A stretch of DNA of 32,641 nucleotides from an uncultured Lachnospiraceae bacterium (GTDB taxonomy: Bacteria > Bacillota > Clostridia > Lachnospirales > Lachnospiraceae). The position numbers and the translations under genes are program-made. The DNA is taken from the NCBI GenBank assembly GCA_944381515.1, contig CALWLM010000100.1, forward strand, positions 1-32,641, read 5' to 3'. Below are positions 22,206 through 30,013 of the stretch, piece after piece. The notes beneath the pieces were generated by a model, which saw nothing but the letters and a program-made list of their open reading frames with translations, was not told the origin of the DNA and made no database searches. Numbering within the stretch: the first letter of the stretch is position 1; each line of letters begins with the position of its first letter.

Positions 22206-23339
22206 ATGTTTAAATTTGATCAGTATAAATTACGCTACTTTAATTTCAGACTGCTGCTGTACGTACTGCTGCTCTCGGCGGCGGGAGTGATTTTTATCAG
22301 CAGCGCCACGATGAATTCAGGGGGGGATACGGTCACAAAACAGATCATGGGTATTGCCATCGGCGCAGTGTGTATGATGGTTATTGCCATGATGGATTAT
22401 CATTTTATCTTGAAGCTGTGGCCTCTGGTATATCTGGGCTGTGTAGCTCTTTTGATTGCCGTTTTGATCTGGGGGGATGCAAATGGCATAGCCAAAAGAT
22501 GGATTACGCTGCCGGGTATCGGAAATCTGCAGCCTTCGGAATTTTCAAAGATTGGCCTGATTGTGACGCTGGCCGCTTTCTTTGGAAAGTTTCAGAAACG
22601 CATCAGCTCCCTGCCTGTAGTGGCGGCCTCGGTAGCTCTCTTTGGCGTGATGGCGTTCCTGATTTTTGAGGAGCCTAATCTGTCTACGATGCTGGTTATC
22701 ACCTTCATTTTTGTGGTGATGATCTATGCGGCGGGAATCAGCTACAAGTGGATACTGGGAGTGCTGGCAGCCTGCATTCCGGTGGCGGGCATACTGATTT
22801 ACATTATTCTGCAGCCGGATCAGACCCTTTTTCAGGGGTATCAGATTAACCGAATCATGGATTGGCTCAATCCGGACGAGGCCTCTCTGGACAGCGTGCG
22901 TCAGACCCTCTATTCCGTCCAGGCTATCGCCTCCGGTCAGCTGACCGGCAAGGGGCTGTTCAATACATCGGCGGAGTCGATCAAGAACGGGAACTTCCTG
23001 TCGGAGGAGGATACGGATTTTATCTTTGCCGTCATCGGCGAGGAGACTGGCTTTGTGGGCAGTGTGATTATTGTCGCGCTGTTGTTTCTGGTGGTGGCCG
23101 AATGTATATGGCTGGCCATTCGCGCCCGTGATATGGAGGGCCGGCTGATTTGTATCGGAATGGGCAGCCTGATTGCGTTTCAGACATTTGTAAATATTGG
23201 CGTGGCGACACAGCTTCTGCCCAATACAGGGCTGCCGCTGCCCTTTATCAGTGCAGGTTTGAGTTCACTGCTGAGCCTTATGATGGGTATGGGGTTGGTT
23301 TTTAACGTAGGGCTTCAGCGAAAACGAGACAATAGTTAG
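22206..23339 (+). CDS. rodA: RodA, SEDS glycosyltransferase of cell elongation
   Basis: A 377-residue polytopic protein of SEDS type, with about ten helices. Key segments are WITLPGIGNLQPSEFSKIGL, the outer loop with the TLYSVQAIASGQLTGKGLF region, DTDFIFAVIGEETGFVGS, and the terminal LLPNTGLPLPFISAGLSS. It is shorter than the SEDS gene at 7431 and lacks its charged tail. Location with mreCD and mrdA identifies it as the elongation-specific RodA, partner of PBP2. The gap from minE is only 12 bases, so it belongs to the same operon. Confidence 0.95.
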   Translation: MFKFDQYKLRYFNFRLLLYVLLLSAAGVIFISSATMNSGGDTVTKQIMGIAIGAVCMMVIAMMDYHFILKLWPLVYLGCVALLIAVLIWGDANGIAKRWITLPGIGNLQPSEFSKIGLIVTLAAFFGKFQKRISSLPVVAASVALFGVMAFLIFEEPNLSTMLVITFIFVVMIYAAGISYKWILGVLAACIPVAGILIYIILQPDQTLFQGYQINRIMDWLNPDEASLDSVRQTLYSVQAIASGQLTGKGLFNTSAESIKNGNFLSEEDTDFIFAVIGEETGFVGSVIIVALLFLVVAECIWLAIRARDMEGRLICIGMGSLIAFQTFVNIGVATQLLPNTGLPLPFISAGLSSLLSLMMGMGLVFNVGLQRKRDNS

Positions 23340-23352
23340 GAGGGGTAGAAGA

Positions 23353-23748
23353 ATGAAAGTTGGACTGATTGCACACGATACCAAGAAAAAACTGATGCAG
23401 AATTTCTGCATAGCCTACCGGTCAATTCTGACCAGACATGAGCTGTATGCCACGGGAACTACGGGACGGCTCATTGAGGAGGCGACCAATCTCAATGTGC
23501 ACAAGTATCTGGCCGGCCATCTGGGCGGTGAGCAGCAGCTGGTGGCGGCCATCGAGCAGAATGAGATTGATCTGGTGATTTTCCTCAGAGATCCCCAGAC
23601 ACCCAAATCCCATGAGCCGGATGTATTTAAAGTGGGAACGGTCTGTGATATTCACAATATTCCCATGGCCACCAATCTGGCTACGGCCGAGCTGTTGGTC
23701 AAGGCTCTGGACAGAGGCGATTTGGAATGGCGTGATATGTACCGATAG
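23353..23748 (+). CDS. mgsA: Methylglyoxal synthase
   Basis: A 131-residue enzyme converting dihydroxyacetone phosphate to methylglyoxal and phosphate, a bypass of lower glycolysis. It shows H8-D9 (LIAHDTKK), the phosphate-binding ATGTTGRL (33-40), D80 in FLRDP, and H87-D90 in SHEPD. At the place of the catalytic aspartate of the E. coli enzyme (GGDQQ, Asp71) it has glutamate, E60 in GHLGGEQQ. The proline of the usual GPxGGD is histidine here. AGGAGGGG precedes the ATG, 13 bases after rodA. It is a metabolic gene inside a wall-synthesis operon. Confidence 0.93.
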   Translation: MKVGLIAHDTKKKLMQNFCIAYRSILTRHELYATGTTGRLIEEATNLNVHKYLAGHLGGEQQLVAAIEQNEIDLVIFLRDPQTPKSHEPDVFKVGTVCDIHNIPMATNLATAELLVKALDRGDLEWRDMYR

Positions 23749-23770
23749 ATAACGATAGGAGGGTGTCAGA

Positions 23771-24775
23771 ATGAGGTCCAGTCACAAAAAAAACACAGCC
23801 ATGCTGGCGGGGAAGCTGGCGGCAGCGGTTCTCGTCATTGCAGCGGCCGTTTTGATTTTTATGCTGCTAAAGGATGATGAGCCGGATTTTTTAAAGCCCT
23901 ATGAGGCGGAAAATCAGGCCGCTGATATCTCCCAGAGCTTTCAGATCGACAATGAGCTTTTTGCTTCGGATCTGTGTGTGATTATGGACCCTGATGCGCA
24001 AGATCCTGCCGATGCGCTGGACGCCGGGGCGGCTCTGATTTTCAATATCACCGACAATCAGGTGGTTTATAATCAGAGTGCCTTTGACCGGCTGTATCCG
24101 GCCAGCATTACCAAGGTTATGACTTATCTTGTGGCGGTGAAATACGGGGATCTGTCTCAGATGGTGACGATTACGGACGCCATGCTGGATTTGGACAGCG
24201 CATCCTCCGTGGCTGGCCTGCAGGCAGGGGATGTGATATCGATGAACGACCTGCTCTATGGAATGCTGATGGCATCCGGAAATGATGCGGCGCAGGCGAT
24301 TGCTCTGACCGTGGGCGGTACCCAGGAGGGGTTTGCGGATCTGATGAACCAGGAGGCCCTGAGGCTGGGCGCCACCGGCACCCATTTCGTCAATGCTCAC
24401 GGCCTTACCGATGAACAGCATTATACCACGGCCTATGACATCTATCTGATTCTCAACGAAGCGCTTAAAGACGAGAGATTTGTGGACATTATTTCAACGC
24501 CGGAGCATACGGCCTACTATACCGGTCCGGGCGGCAGCGAGCTGGAGCGGACCTGGCAGGCGGGGACCTGGTATGCTTCCGGAGAGGTGACAGCGCCGGA
24601 GGGGTATACCGTGGTGGGAGGCAAGACGGGGACAACCCAGGCTGCCGGCTACTGCATGGCTCTCTACAGCAGAGACAGTGCGGGAAAGGAATATATTTCC
24701 GTTGTTTTAAATTCGCCCTCCCGCGATGTTCTCTACTACAATCTTAATGCACTATTTTCAAAAATAACGAATTAA
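23771..24775 (+). CDS. dacF: D-alanyl-D-alanine carboxypeptidase (S11 family)
   Basis: A 334-residue serine peptidase of the low-molecular-weight PBP type, removing the terminal D-Ala of wall stem peptides. A hydrophobic segment at about 16-36 serves as signal or membrane anchor. The catalytic motifs are S112-K115 (SITK), S169-N171 (SGN) and K285-G287 (KTGTT). The protein ends soon after the catalytic domain, without the extra C-terminal domain and amphipathic helix of PBP5-type enzymes, so N-terminal anchoring is likely. AGGAGGGTG precedes the ATG. The symbol dacF is by similarity of type; dacB- or dacA-like naming is equally possible. Confidence 0.9.
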   Translation: MRSSHKKNTAMLAGKLAAAVLVIAAAVLIFMLLKDDEPDFLKPYEAENQAADISQSFQIDNELFASDLCVIMDPDAQDPADALDAGAALIFNITDNQVVYNQSAFDRLYPASITKVMTYLVAVKYGDLSQMVTITDAMLDLDSASSVAGLQAGDVISMNDLLYGMLMASGNDAAQAIALTVGGTQEGFADLMNQEALRLGATGTHFVNAHGLTDEQHYTTAYDIYLILNEALKDERFVDIISTPEHTAYYTGPGGSELERTWQAGTWYASGEVTAPEGYTVVGGKTGTTQAAGYCMALYSRDSAGKEYISVVLNSPSRDVLYYNLNALFSKITN

Positions 24776-24778
24776 GCA

Positions 24779-24807
24779 TTGAATAAACTGGCGGATTGTA
24801 CTATAAT
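24779..24807 (+). promoter_or_regulatory. Promoter of the small P-loop gene
   Basis: TTGAAT (24779-24784), a 17-base spacer and a perfect TATAAT (24802-24807) lie directly after the dacF stop and 68 bases before the next start. Confidence 0.65.
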
Positions 24808-24874
24808 ATAGACATCTGATTCGGCATGTATACGATTGCGACAGGTCATAGGAAACATGAAGGAGGAGAGCAAT

Positions 24875-25297
24875 ATGATTCAGATTATTGCAGGAAAAAA
24901 GGGAAAGGGCAAGACGAAATATCTGCTCGCCGGAGCCAATGAGGCAGTGGATGCAGCGACCGGCTCTATAGTTTACATTGATAAGAATGGCAAACATATG
25001 TATGAGCTGAACAACAAGGTTCGCTTGATCAATGTGGCGGAATATCCGATTCGTACTTATAATGCTTTTGTTGGTTTTATCTGTGGTATCCTTTCTCAGG
25101 ACCGCGATATCGAGGTCATCTTTTTGGACAGCTTTCTGACGATGGCTCACTTGGAAGAGGCAGAGGACCTGACCCAGGCCATCGATGATTTCACCGCGTT
25201 AGGCGATAAATATGGTATCCGTTTTGTGCTTAGTATTTCCAGAGACCCCCATGCTCTCCCGGCCAATGCCGCCGATAAGATTATGATCGGTCTGTGA
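24875..25297 (+). CDS. Small P-loop NTPase-like protein, unknown function
   Basis: A 140-residue soluble protein. A Walker A motif GKKGKGKT (7-14) is near the start, and a Walker B-like strand, IEVIFLDSFL, is near the middle. The rest resembles a minimal nucleotide-binding fold: SIVYIDKNGKHMYELN, AFVGFICGILSQDRD and RFVLSISRDPHALP. Similar proteins in Lachnospiraceae are, as far as I recall, labelled 'PilT' or hypothetical, without support for a pilus role. ATG 24875 follows AAGGAGGAG; an upstream in-frame ATG at 24836 is rejected for lack of a site. It has its own promoter and terminator, so it is a single-gene unit. I do not recognise its function. Confidence 0.72.
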   Translation: MIQIIAGKKGKGKTKYLLAGANEAVDAATGSIVYIDKNGKHMYELNNKVRLINVAEYPIRTYNAFVGFICGILSQDRDIEVIFLDSFLTMAHLEEAEDLTQAIDDFTALGDKYGIRFVLSISRDPHALPANAADKIMIGL

Positions 25298-25325
25298 GGA
25301 AATCCCTTTGATTTTCGAATACACC

Positions 25326-25363
25326 GGGGCCTTTGTGAGTATCAAAGGCCCCTTGTTGTTATT
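25326..25363 (+). terminator. Rho-independent terminator after the P-loop gene
   Basis: GGGGCCTTTG (25326-25335) and CAAAGGCCCC (25343-25352) form a perfect 10-base stem with a 7-base loop, followed by TTGTTGTTATT. It overlaps the stop codon of the convergent DUF378 gene. On the minus strand there is no T run, so it works mainly for the + strand. Confidence 0.88.
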
Positions 25364-25568
25364 CACCTACGGAGTTAACGCGGCCAAACATACTGATCAT
25401 ATACAGACCGGCGATGCCAACTACGGCATATACGATGCGGGACAGAAGAGTCATCTCGCCAAAGAGAAAGGAGACCAGATTAAACTGGAAGAAGCCTATA
25501 AGTCCCCAGTTAATGGCTCCGATGATGACGAGAAGCAGAACAAGATAATCCAGCGGTTTTGAATTCAT
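25359..25568 (-). CDS. DUF378 small membrane protein (YuzA-like)
   Basis: A 69-residue protein and the only complete intact gene on the minus strand. It has two hydrophobic helices, about 8-30 (LVLLLVIIGAINWGLIGFFQ) and 40-60 (LLSRIVYAVVGIAGLYMISM). The LDYLVLLLVIIGAINWGL opening is characteristic of DUF378. GGAGGTG (minus strand, about 25580-25574) stands 5 bases before the ATG. Function is unknown. It shares the + strand terminator region with the convergent P-loop gene. An 84-codon + strand frame over the same bases is a shadow: it has no ribosome site and includes the terminator. Confidence 0.85.
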   Translation of the reverse strand: MNSKPLDYLVLLLVIIGAINWGLIGFFQFNLVSFLFGEMTLLSRIVYAVVGIAGLYMISMFGRVNSVGE

Positions 25569-25665
25569 AGTACACCTCCTTCAAGGTTGCTGTTTATAGT
25601 CTGCTCTGTCCGCATTTTTTTATGCGCTGAATAAAAAATAGAAAAAATTGTAAAGAGGGTTCCGG

Positions 25666-27036
25666 ATGGCAAAGAGAAATGCAAAAATAATTAAATACAA
25701 GAAACCCAGGAATCTGAACGTAGGTATCGTACTGTTTGCCGCTATTTTTGTCTATCTGGTGGCCAGCGTCGTGATGTATCTGTCCCGGACACAGATCCAT
25801 GTCTATGAGGTGACGGAAGGCTCCCTGGCCTCCTACTCGGACTATACGGCTCTGATTCTCCGGGAGGAGACGGTCTCCTACAGCGAAAGCGCCGGTTACA
25901 TCAACTTTTATGTGAGAGACGGCCGCAGGGTAGGCGTTGGTGATCTGGTCTATACCATCGATGAGACGGGGCAGACCCTGGAGGAGCTTTCCCAGGATAC
26001 GGGGGAGAGCAGTCTGTCTTCAGAGGATTTGCAGCGGCTCAAAACGGAATTGCTCCGCTATACGATTTCTTATGACTCCATGAATTTTTCGGATGTGTAT
26101 GATATGAAAAACGGAATCCAGTCCTCTCTCCTTGAATATCTGAATGCGGGAGCTCTGGAAGAGCTTTCTTCCATGCAGGAGGACGCTGCGTCAGCCTTTG
26201 CCTGGTCTTATGCGCAAAACAGCGGCGTAGTGTCTCAGGTGCTGGACGGCCTGGAGGGGCTTACGGCGGACCAGGTGAACGCGGATTCTTTTGACTCCTC
26301 CGCCCATCCCCAGAGTCTGGTCAGCAGCGGGCAGGCCATGGAAAACGGGGCGGCGGTCTATAAGACGGTCACCAGCGAGGACTGGCAGCTGGTTTTTCCG
26401 ATTACGGAGGAGGATATTGCACGGTTTGGCGATGCGTCTGCTTTGAATTTTACTTTCCGGGGAACCCATTTAAATGCCTCCGGCGCTTTTTCAACTTACA
26501 CCGCAGCCGATGGCAGCACCTATGGGGTGATTGCAATGGATCGGTATATGGTGCAGTTTGTGGACGACCGGTATGTGGATATTCAGATTGAGACGGAAAA
26601 TGTGCAGGGGTTAAAGATTCCGGTCTCATCGGTGGTTTACAAGAGCTTTTATACTGTGCCCCGTTCCTATCTGACGGAGAGCGGAGAGCTTTTGGTGGAA
26701 ACTACGGATGCGGAGGGCAATACGGCGGTGTCTGCCGTAACGCCGGTGACGGTGAGCGGCAATGAAGAATACTGTTATCTGGATGCGGCCAGGTATCAGG
26801 CGGGACAGGCTGTCATTCTCCAGGATTCCAACGAGAGATATACTCTGGGGGCTACGGAAGAGCTGACGGGCGTGTATAATATCAATCGGGGCTATGCGGT
26901 TTTCAGGCGGGTGGAGATTCTGGAGGAGAGCAACGAGTATTATATTGTTTCAACGTCGGGAAGCTCTTTGTCGGTTTATGACCACATTGTTTTGGACAGC
27001 TCGGCTGTCTCGGAGAACGATATAATTTATTATTGA
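25666..27036 (+). CDS. HlyD-like membrane-anchored protein upstream of sepF
   Basis: A 456-residue bitopic protein. It has a basic cytoplasmic start (KRNAKIIKYKKPRN), one membrane helix at about 19-40, then an extracellular region. After the helix comes a lipoyl/barrel-hybrid half motif, LILREETVSYSESAGYINFY with VRDGRRVGVGDLVYTIDETG. A helical segment with Ser/Gln (about 105-200) follows, then a beta-rich part that closes the barrel. This is the layout of HlyD-type adaptor proteins. No exporter ATPase, permease or outer-membrane channel gene is next to it. Its place just before sepF suggests an envelope or division-linked job; that is inference. GAGGG stands 6 bases before the ATG. Confidence 0.72.
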   Translation: MAKRNAKIIKYKKPRNLNVGIVLFAAIFVYLVASVVMYLSRTQIHVYEVTEGSLASYSDYTALILREETVSYSESAGYINFYVRDGRRVGVGDLVYTIDETGQTLEELSQDTGESSLSSEDLQRLKTELLRYTISYDSMNFSDVYDMKNGIQSSLLEYLNAGALEELSSMQEDAASAFAWSYAQNSGVVSQVLDGLEGLTADQVNADSFDSSAHPQSLVSSGQAMENGAAVYKTVTSEDWQLVFPITEEDIARFGDASALNFTFRGTHLNASGAFSTYTAADGSTYGVIAMDRYMVQFVDDRYVDIQIETENVQGLKIPVSSVVYKSFYTVPRSYLTESGELLVETTDAEGNTAVSAVTPVTVSGNEEYCYLDAARYQAGQAVILQDSNERYTLGATEELTGVYNINRGYAVFRRVEILEESNEYYIVSTSGSSLSVYDHIVLDSSAVSENDIIYY

Positions 27037-27049
27037 CGAATTTTCCATA

Positions 27050-27078
27050 TTGACTTATGGGCGAAAAAAGTTGATAAT
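27050..27078 (+). promoter_or_regulatory. Promoter of sepF
   Basis: TTGACT (27050-27055), a 17-base spacer and GATAAT (27073-27078) lie in the gap between the HlyD-like gene and sepF. Confidence 0.65.
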
Positions 27079-27110
27079 GATAGTACTAAGTATTAGGAGT
27101 GAGTATCATT

Positions 27111-27626
27111 ATGGCCAAGTTTATTGATAAAATTCTGGATTCCATGAAATTAAATGACGACGAGCTGGAGGACGACTTCGATTACGATGATCTGGACGGC
27201 GATGAGGAGCCTGTTCCGGCGCCTAAGAAGAGTCGGGCGGAGCGTTATGAGGAGCCGGAGGATTATCCGGAGGAGAGAATGTCCTCGTCCCGGAGCAAGC
27301 GTCCGGCCAACGTGGTCTCTGTGCGTCAGCCCCGCAGTCTGGAAGTGTGCATGATCCGTCCCAAGTCGGTGGAGGAAGGGCGGGAGATCTGCGATACTCT
27401 TCTGTCCGGCCGTGCCGTTGTAATCAATCTGGAGGGCCTGAATATGGACATTGCTCAGAGAATCATCGACTTTACGTCGGGAGCCTGCTATTCCATGAAC
27501 GGTAATCTTCAGAAGATTTCCAGCTATATCTTTATTGTCACCCCTCAGTCCGTGGAACTGTCCGGCGATTTCCAGGAAATCCTGGGAGGCAATCTGGACA
27601 CCTCCACCTTTAATATCAGCATTTGA
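27111..27626 (+). CDS. sepF: Cell division protein SepF
   Basis: A 171-residue protein. SepF anchors FtsZ filaments to the membrane in Gram-positive bacteria. An N-terminal amphipathic helix (MAKFIDKILDSMKL) binds the membrane. Then comes an acidic, disordered linker (about 18-75, rich in Asp, Glu, Pro and Ser). The folded core (about 80-171) has VCMIRPKSVEEGREICDTLL, GRAVVINLEGLNMDIAQRII and DFTSGACYSMNGNLQKIS, all typical. ATG 27111 has AGGAG 11 bases before it; GTG 27099 overlaps that site and is rejected. lspA follows closely and is probably cotranscribed. Confidence 0.95.
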   Translation: MAKFIDKILDSMKLNDDELEDDFDYDDLDGDEEPVPAPKKSRAERYEEPEDYPEERMSSSRSKRPANVVSVRQPRSLEVCMIRPKSVEEGREICDTLLSGRAVVINLEGLNMDIAQRIIDFTSGACYSMNGNLQKISSYIFIVTPQSVELSGDFQEILGGNLDTSTFNISI

Positions 27627-27640
27627 GGGACTGGAAGGCA

Positions 27641-28165
27641 ATGAAGAATAAAAGAATGAAATATGGTATCGGTGCGCTGGCAGCGGCTTTGTTGGTGGCG
27701 ATTGACCAGGTGACAAAGTATTTGGCGCAGAAATATCTGATGGACGGTCCCGTTGTGATTTGGGACGGTGTTTTTGAGCTGCATTATTCCACCAATACGG
27801 GAGCGGCTTTTGGCATTCTCCAGGATGGGAGAGCTTTTTTCATTGTAATTACTACAATTATTTTGGCTGCGGTTTTGTACTTTTATATAAAGATACCGGC
27901 GCAGCGAAAATACTTTCCCCTGAATGCAGTCTGCGTTACGGTGTTTGCTGGAGCGATGGGCAACTTTATCGACCGGGTTCGCCTGGAGTATGTGATAGAC
28001 TTTTTGTATATTCGTCTGATCAATTTCCCGGTGTTTAATATTGCGGACTGCTATGTAACCTTATCCTGCCTGGCTTTTGGAATTCTGATCTTTTTCTATT
28101 ATAAAGAGGAAGACTTTGCGTTCCTGAAGAGCGGGAAGGATAAAGAGCAGGAGCCTTCACAGTGA
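27641..28165 (+). CDS. lspA: Lipoprotein signal peptidase LspA
   Basis: A 174-residue membrane aspartic peptidase that cleaves the signal peptides of prolipoproteins. Four hydrophobic helices are seen. The conserved motifs are D22-Q-x-T-K (DQVTKYLA), NTGAAFGIL (52-60), GNFIDR with catalytic D111, and FNIADCYV with catalytic D136. ATG 27641 is chosen because it is the first ATG near GGAAGG; a TTG at 27623 overlapping the sepF stop and an ATG at 27656 are alternatives. rluD follows after 10 bases, the common lspA-rluD pairing of Firmicutes. Confidence 0.96.
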   Translation: MKNKRMKYGIGALAAALLVAIDQVTKYLAQKYLMDGPVVIWDGVFELHYSTNTGAAFGILQDGRAFFIVITTIILAAVLYFYIKIPAQRKYFPLNAVCVTVFAGAMGNFIDRVRLEYVIDFLYIRLINFPVFNIADCYVTLSCLAFGILIFFYYKEEDFAFLKSGKDKEQEPSQ

Positions 28166-28175
28166 GGAAGAGAGT

Positions 28176-29090
28176 ATGCAGGAATTAACATTTCAGATCG
28201 ATGCTGCATCGGAGGGTGTGCGCATCGATCTTTTTTTGGCCGGAGCCCTGGAAGGGTACAGCCGTTCTCATTTGCAGCGCCTGTTAAAGGAGGGCGCGGT
28301 ACAGATCAGCGGAAAAACTGCCAAGAGCAGCAGCCGGCTGAAGGAGGGGGATCTGGTGACGGTAGCCCTGCCGGATCCGAAGGAGCCGGAGGTGGCGGCC
28401 AGGCCCATAGAGCTGTCGATTCTCTATGAAGATGACGATGTGATTCTGATTGACAAGCCCAAGGCAATGGTGGTGCACCCTGCCGCCGGTCACAGTGAAG
28501 ACACTCTGGTCAATGGCCTTTTATATCACTGCCGGGGGCGGCTCTCAGGCATCAACGGCGTGCTGCGTCCCGGCATTGTGCACCGAATCGACAAGGATAC
28601 AACCGGCGTGCTGGTGGTCTGCAAAAACGACGCAGCTCACAACAGTCTGGCGGCTCAGCTGAAGGAGCATTCCATCACCCGGCGCTATCTGGCGATTGTC
28701 TGCGGCGTGATAAAAGAGGACGAGGGGGTGGTGGACGCCCCGATCGGACGCAATGAGCGGGATCGTCTCAAAATGGCTGTCAACGAGAAAAACGGAAAGA
28801 GGGCGGTAACGCATTACCGGGTGCTGGAGCGGTTTGACGGCTACACTTATATTGAGTGCCGTTTGGAGACGGGACGCACCCATCAGATTCGCGTTCACAT
28901 GGCCTCCATCGGTCATCCTCTTTTGGGAGATACCCTTTATGGACCGTCCAAATGTCCTTTTAATCTGGAAGGACAGACGCTCCATGCGGCGGTTCTTGGC
29001 TTTATACATCCCTCCACCGGGGAGTATATGGAGTTTAGCGCTCCGCTGCCGGACTATTTTGCGCATCTTCTGGATGTGCTGCGAGGCTGA
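28176..29090 (+). CDS. RluD-type 23S rRNA pseudouridine synthase
   Basis: A 304-residue RluA-family enzyme. The S4 RNA-binding domain is at about 14-75 (RIDLFLAGALEGYSRSHLQR). The catalytic domain holds the motif HRIDKDTTGVLVVCKND with catalytic D139. Other family marks are VIDKPKAMVVHPA-like text near 90-105 and RTHQIRVHMASIGHPLLGD. It isomerises uridine to pseudouridine in rRNA; the exact sites cannot be told from sequence. It starts 10 bases after lspA. Confidence 0.94.
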   Translation: MQELTFQIDAASEGVRIDLFLAGALEGYSRSHLQRLLKEGAVQISGKTAKSSSRLKEGDLVTVALPDPKEPEVAARPIELSILYEDDDVILIDKPKAMVVHPAAGHSEDTLVNGLLYHCRGRLSGINGVLRPGIVHRIDKDTTGVLVVCKNDAAHNSLAAQLKEHSITRRYLAIVCGVIKEDEGVVDAPIGRNERDRLKMAVNEKNGKRAVTHYRVLERFDGYTYIECRLETGRTHQIRVHMASIGHPLLGDTLYGPSKCPFNLEGQTLHAAVLGFIHPSTGEYMEFSAPLPDYFAHLLDVLRG

Positions 29091-29121
29091 AAATCTGCTA
29101 TACTTTTTTGTGAAAAAATAG

Positions 29122-29174
29122 TATAATATAGATAAAAGAAGAAGGTTTTTTGTCAGTTTCGACAATACTTCTTC
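29122..29174 (+). promoter_or_regulatory. Candidate -10 box and structured leader of the kinase-like gene
   Basis: A perfect TATAAT lies at 29122-29127, with no strong -35 box. Within the leader, GAAGAAG (29138-29144) pairs with CTTCTTC (29168-29174), enclosing TTGTC (29150-29154) paired with GACAA (29161-29165). The leader then runs about 60 bases to the start codon. Confidence 0.45.
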
Positions 29175-29232
29175 CAAGCAAAGCGGCATAAGCCATATCC
29201 CAAAGGGACGGCATAAGAAAGGAGCGCGGCGT

Positions 29233-29907
29233 ATGAATGATAACATGGTAATCACAATCGGAAGAGAGTGCGGCAGCGGAGGACGCCAGATCGGAATGGC
29301 GGTAGCTAAGAGAATGGGGGTCAAATGCTACGATCAGGAGCTTTTGACGCTGGCTGCCAAGAACAGCGGACTGTGCGAGGATATTTTCCGCAATCACGAT
29401 GAGAAGCCGGTCAGCAGCTTTCTCTATTCGCTGGTGATGGATACCTATTCTCTGGGATACGCTTCTTCTCACTATGTAGATATGCCGCTGAACCAGCGGG
29501 TTTTCCTGGCTCAGTTTGAGACCATCAAAAAGCTGGCCAGCGAGGAATCCTGTGTGATTGTGGGCCGCTGCGCCGACTATGCGCTGGAGGGGCATCCCCA
29601 TCTGGTGACGGTGTTTGTCTGCGGCAATGAGGAGGATAAGATTCCTTATCTGATGAAGCGCTATGATATTGATGCGGAAAAGGCCAGGGATCAGATGATT
29701 AAGACGGATAAGCGCCGTGCCTCCTATTATAATTATTACACCAATAAAAAATGGGGCGCTCTGCAGAGCTATGACCTGTGTCTTAATTCCAGCGCCATTG
29801 GCAGGGAGAGATGCGTGGATATGATTCTGGATTTCGCCGAGGCCAAGGAAGCCTACCGCAAGAGCGGCTGCAAGGACGATATCGGGAGACTTCTGGATGA
29901 AAAGTAA
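29233..29907 (+). CDS. Cytidylate kinase-like family protein
   Basis: A 224-residue protein with a P-loop-like start, ITIGRECGSGGRQIG (about 7-21), typical of the AAA_26/cytidylate-kinase-like family. Other segments are MGVKCYDQELLTLAAKNSGL, SCVIVGRCADYAL and a lid-like KARDQMIKTDKRRASYYNYY. Members are related to CMP kinase but differ in the nucleotide pocket; their substrate is not established. AAAGGAGCG stands before the ATG. A strong terminator follows, so it is the last gene of its unit. Confidence 0.85.
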   Translation: MNDNMVITIGRECGSGGRQIGMAVAKRMGVKCYDQELLTLAAKNSGLCEDIFRNHDEKPVSSFLYSLVMDTYSLGYASSHYVDMPLNQRVFLAQFETIKKLASEESCVIVGRCADYALEGHPHLVTVFVCGNEEDKIPYLMKRYDIDAEKARDQMIKTDKRRASYYNYYTNKKWGALQSYDLCLNSSAIGRERCVDMILDFAEAKEAYRKSGCKDDIGRLLDEK

Positions 29908-29941
29908 ATAAAGGGACTGGATGCGCAGCATCTCCTGTGTG

Positions 29942-29991
29942 ACGGGCTGCCGCAGCGGCTGATTTTTCAGCTGTGCGGCAGTCCGTTTTTT
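29942..29991 (+). terminator. Strong Rho-independent terminator after the kinase-like gene
   Basis: ACGGGCTGCCGCA pairs with TGCGGCAGTCCGT (one G-T wobble), with a further inner stem, followed by TTTTTT. It separates the preceding genes from the fatty-acid operon. Confidence 0.92.
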
Positions 29992-29997
29992 GTTCAT

Positions 29998-30013
29998 AGT
30001 TTGTTTTCAAATT
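29998..30013. promoter_or_regulatory. Candidate FabT-like operator upstream of the fab operon
   Basis: AGTTTGTTTTCAAATT contains the inverted repeat TTTG-N4-CAAA. It resembles the TTTGA-N-TCAAA palindromes bound by FabT, the MarR-family fatty-acid repressor of other Firmicutes, but its spacer is one base shorter. It is flanked by two copies of TTGTTCAT (29990-29997 and 30012-30019), 22 bases apart. No regulator gene is in the window, so this is a candidate only. Confidence 0.4.

Noticed and set aside
25308-25562. 84-codon + strand frame over the DUF378 gene
   Set aside because: It begins inside the terminator hairpin, has no ribosome site, and the minus-strand frame has a strong site and a recognised family.
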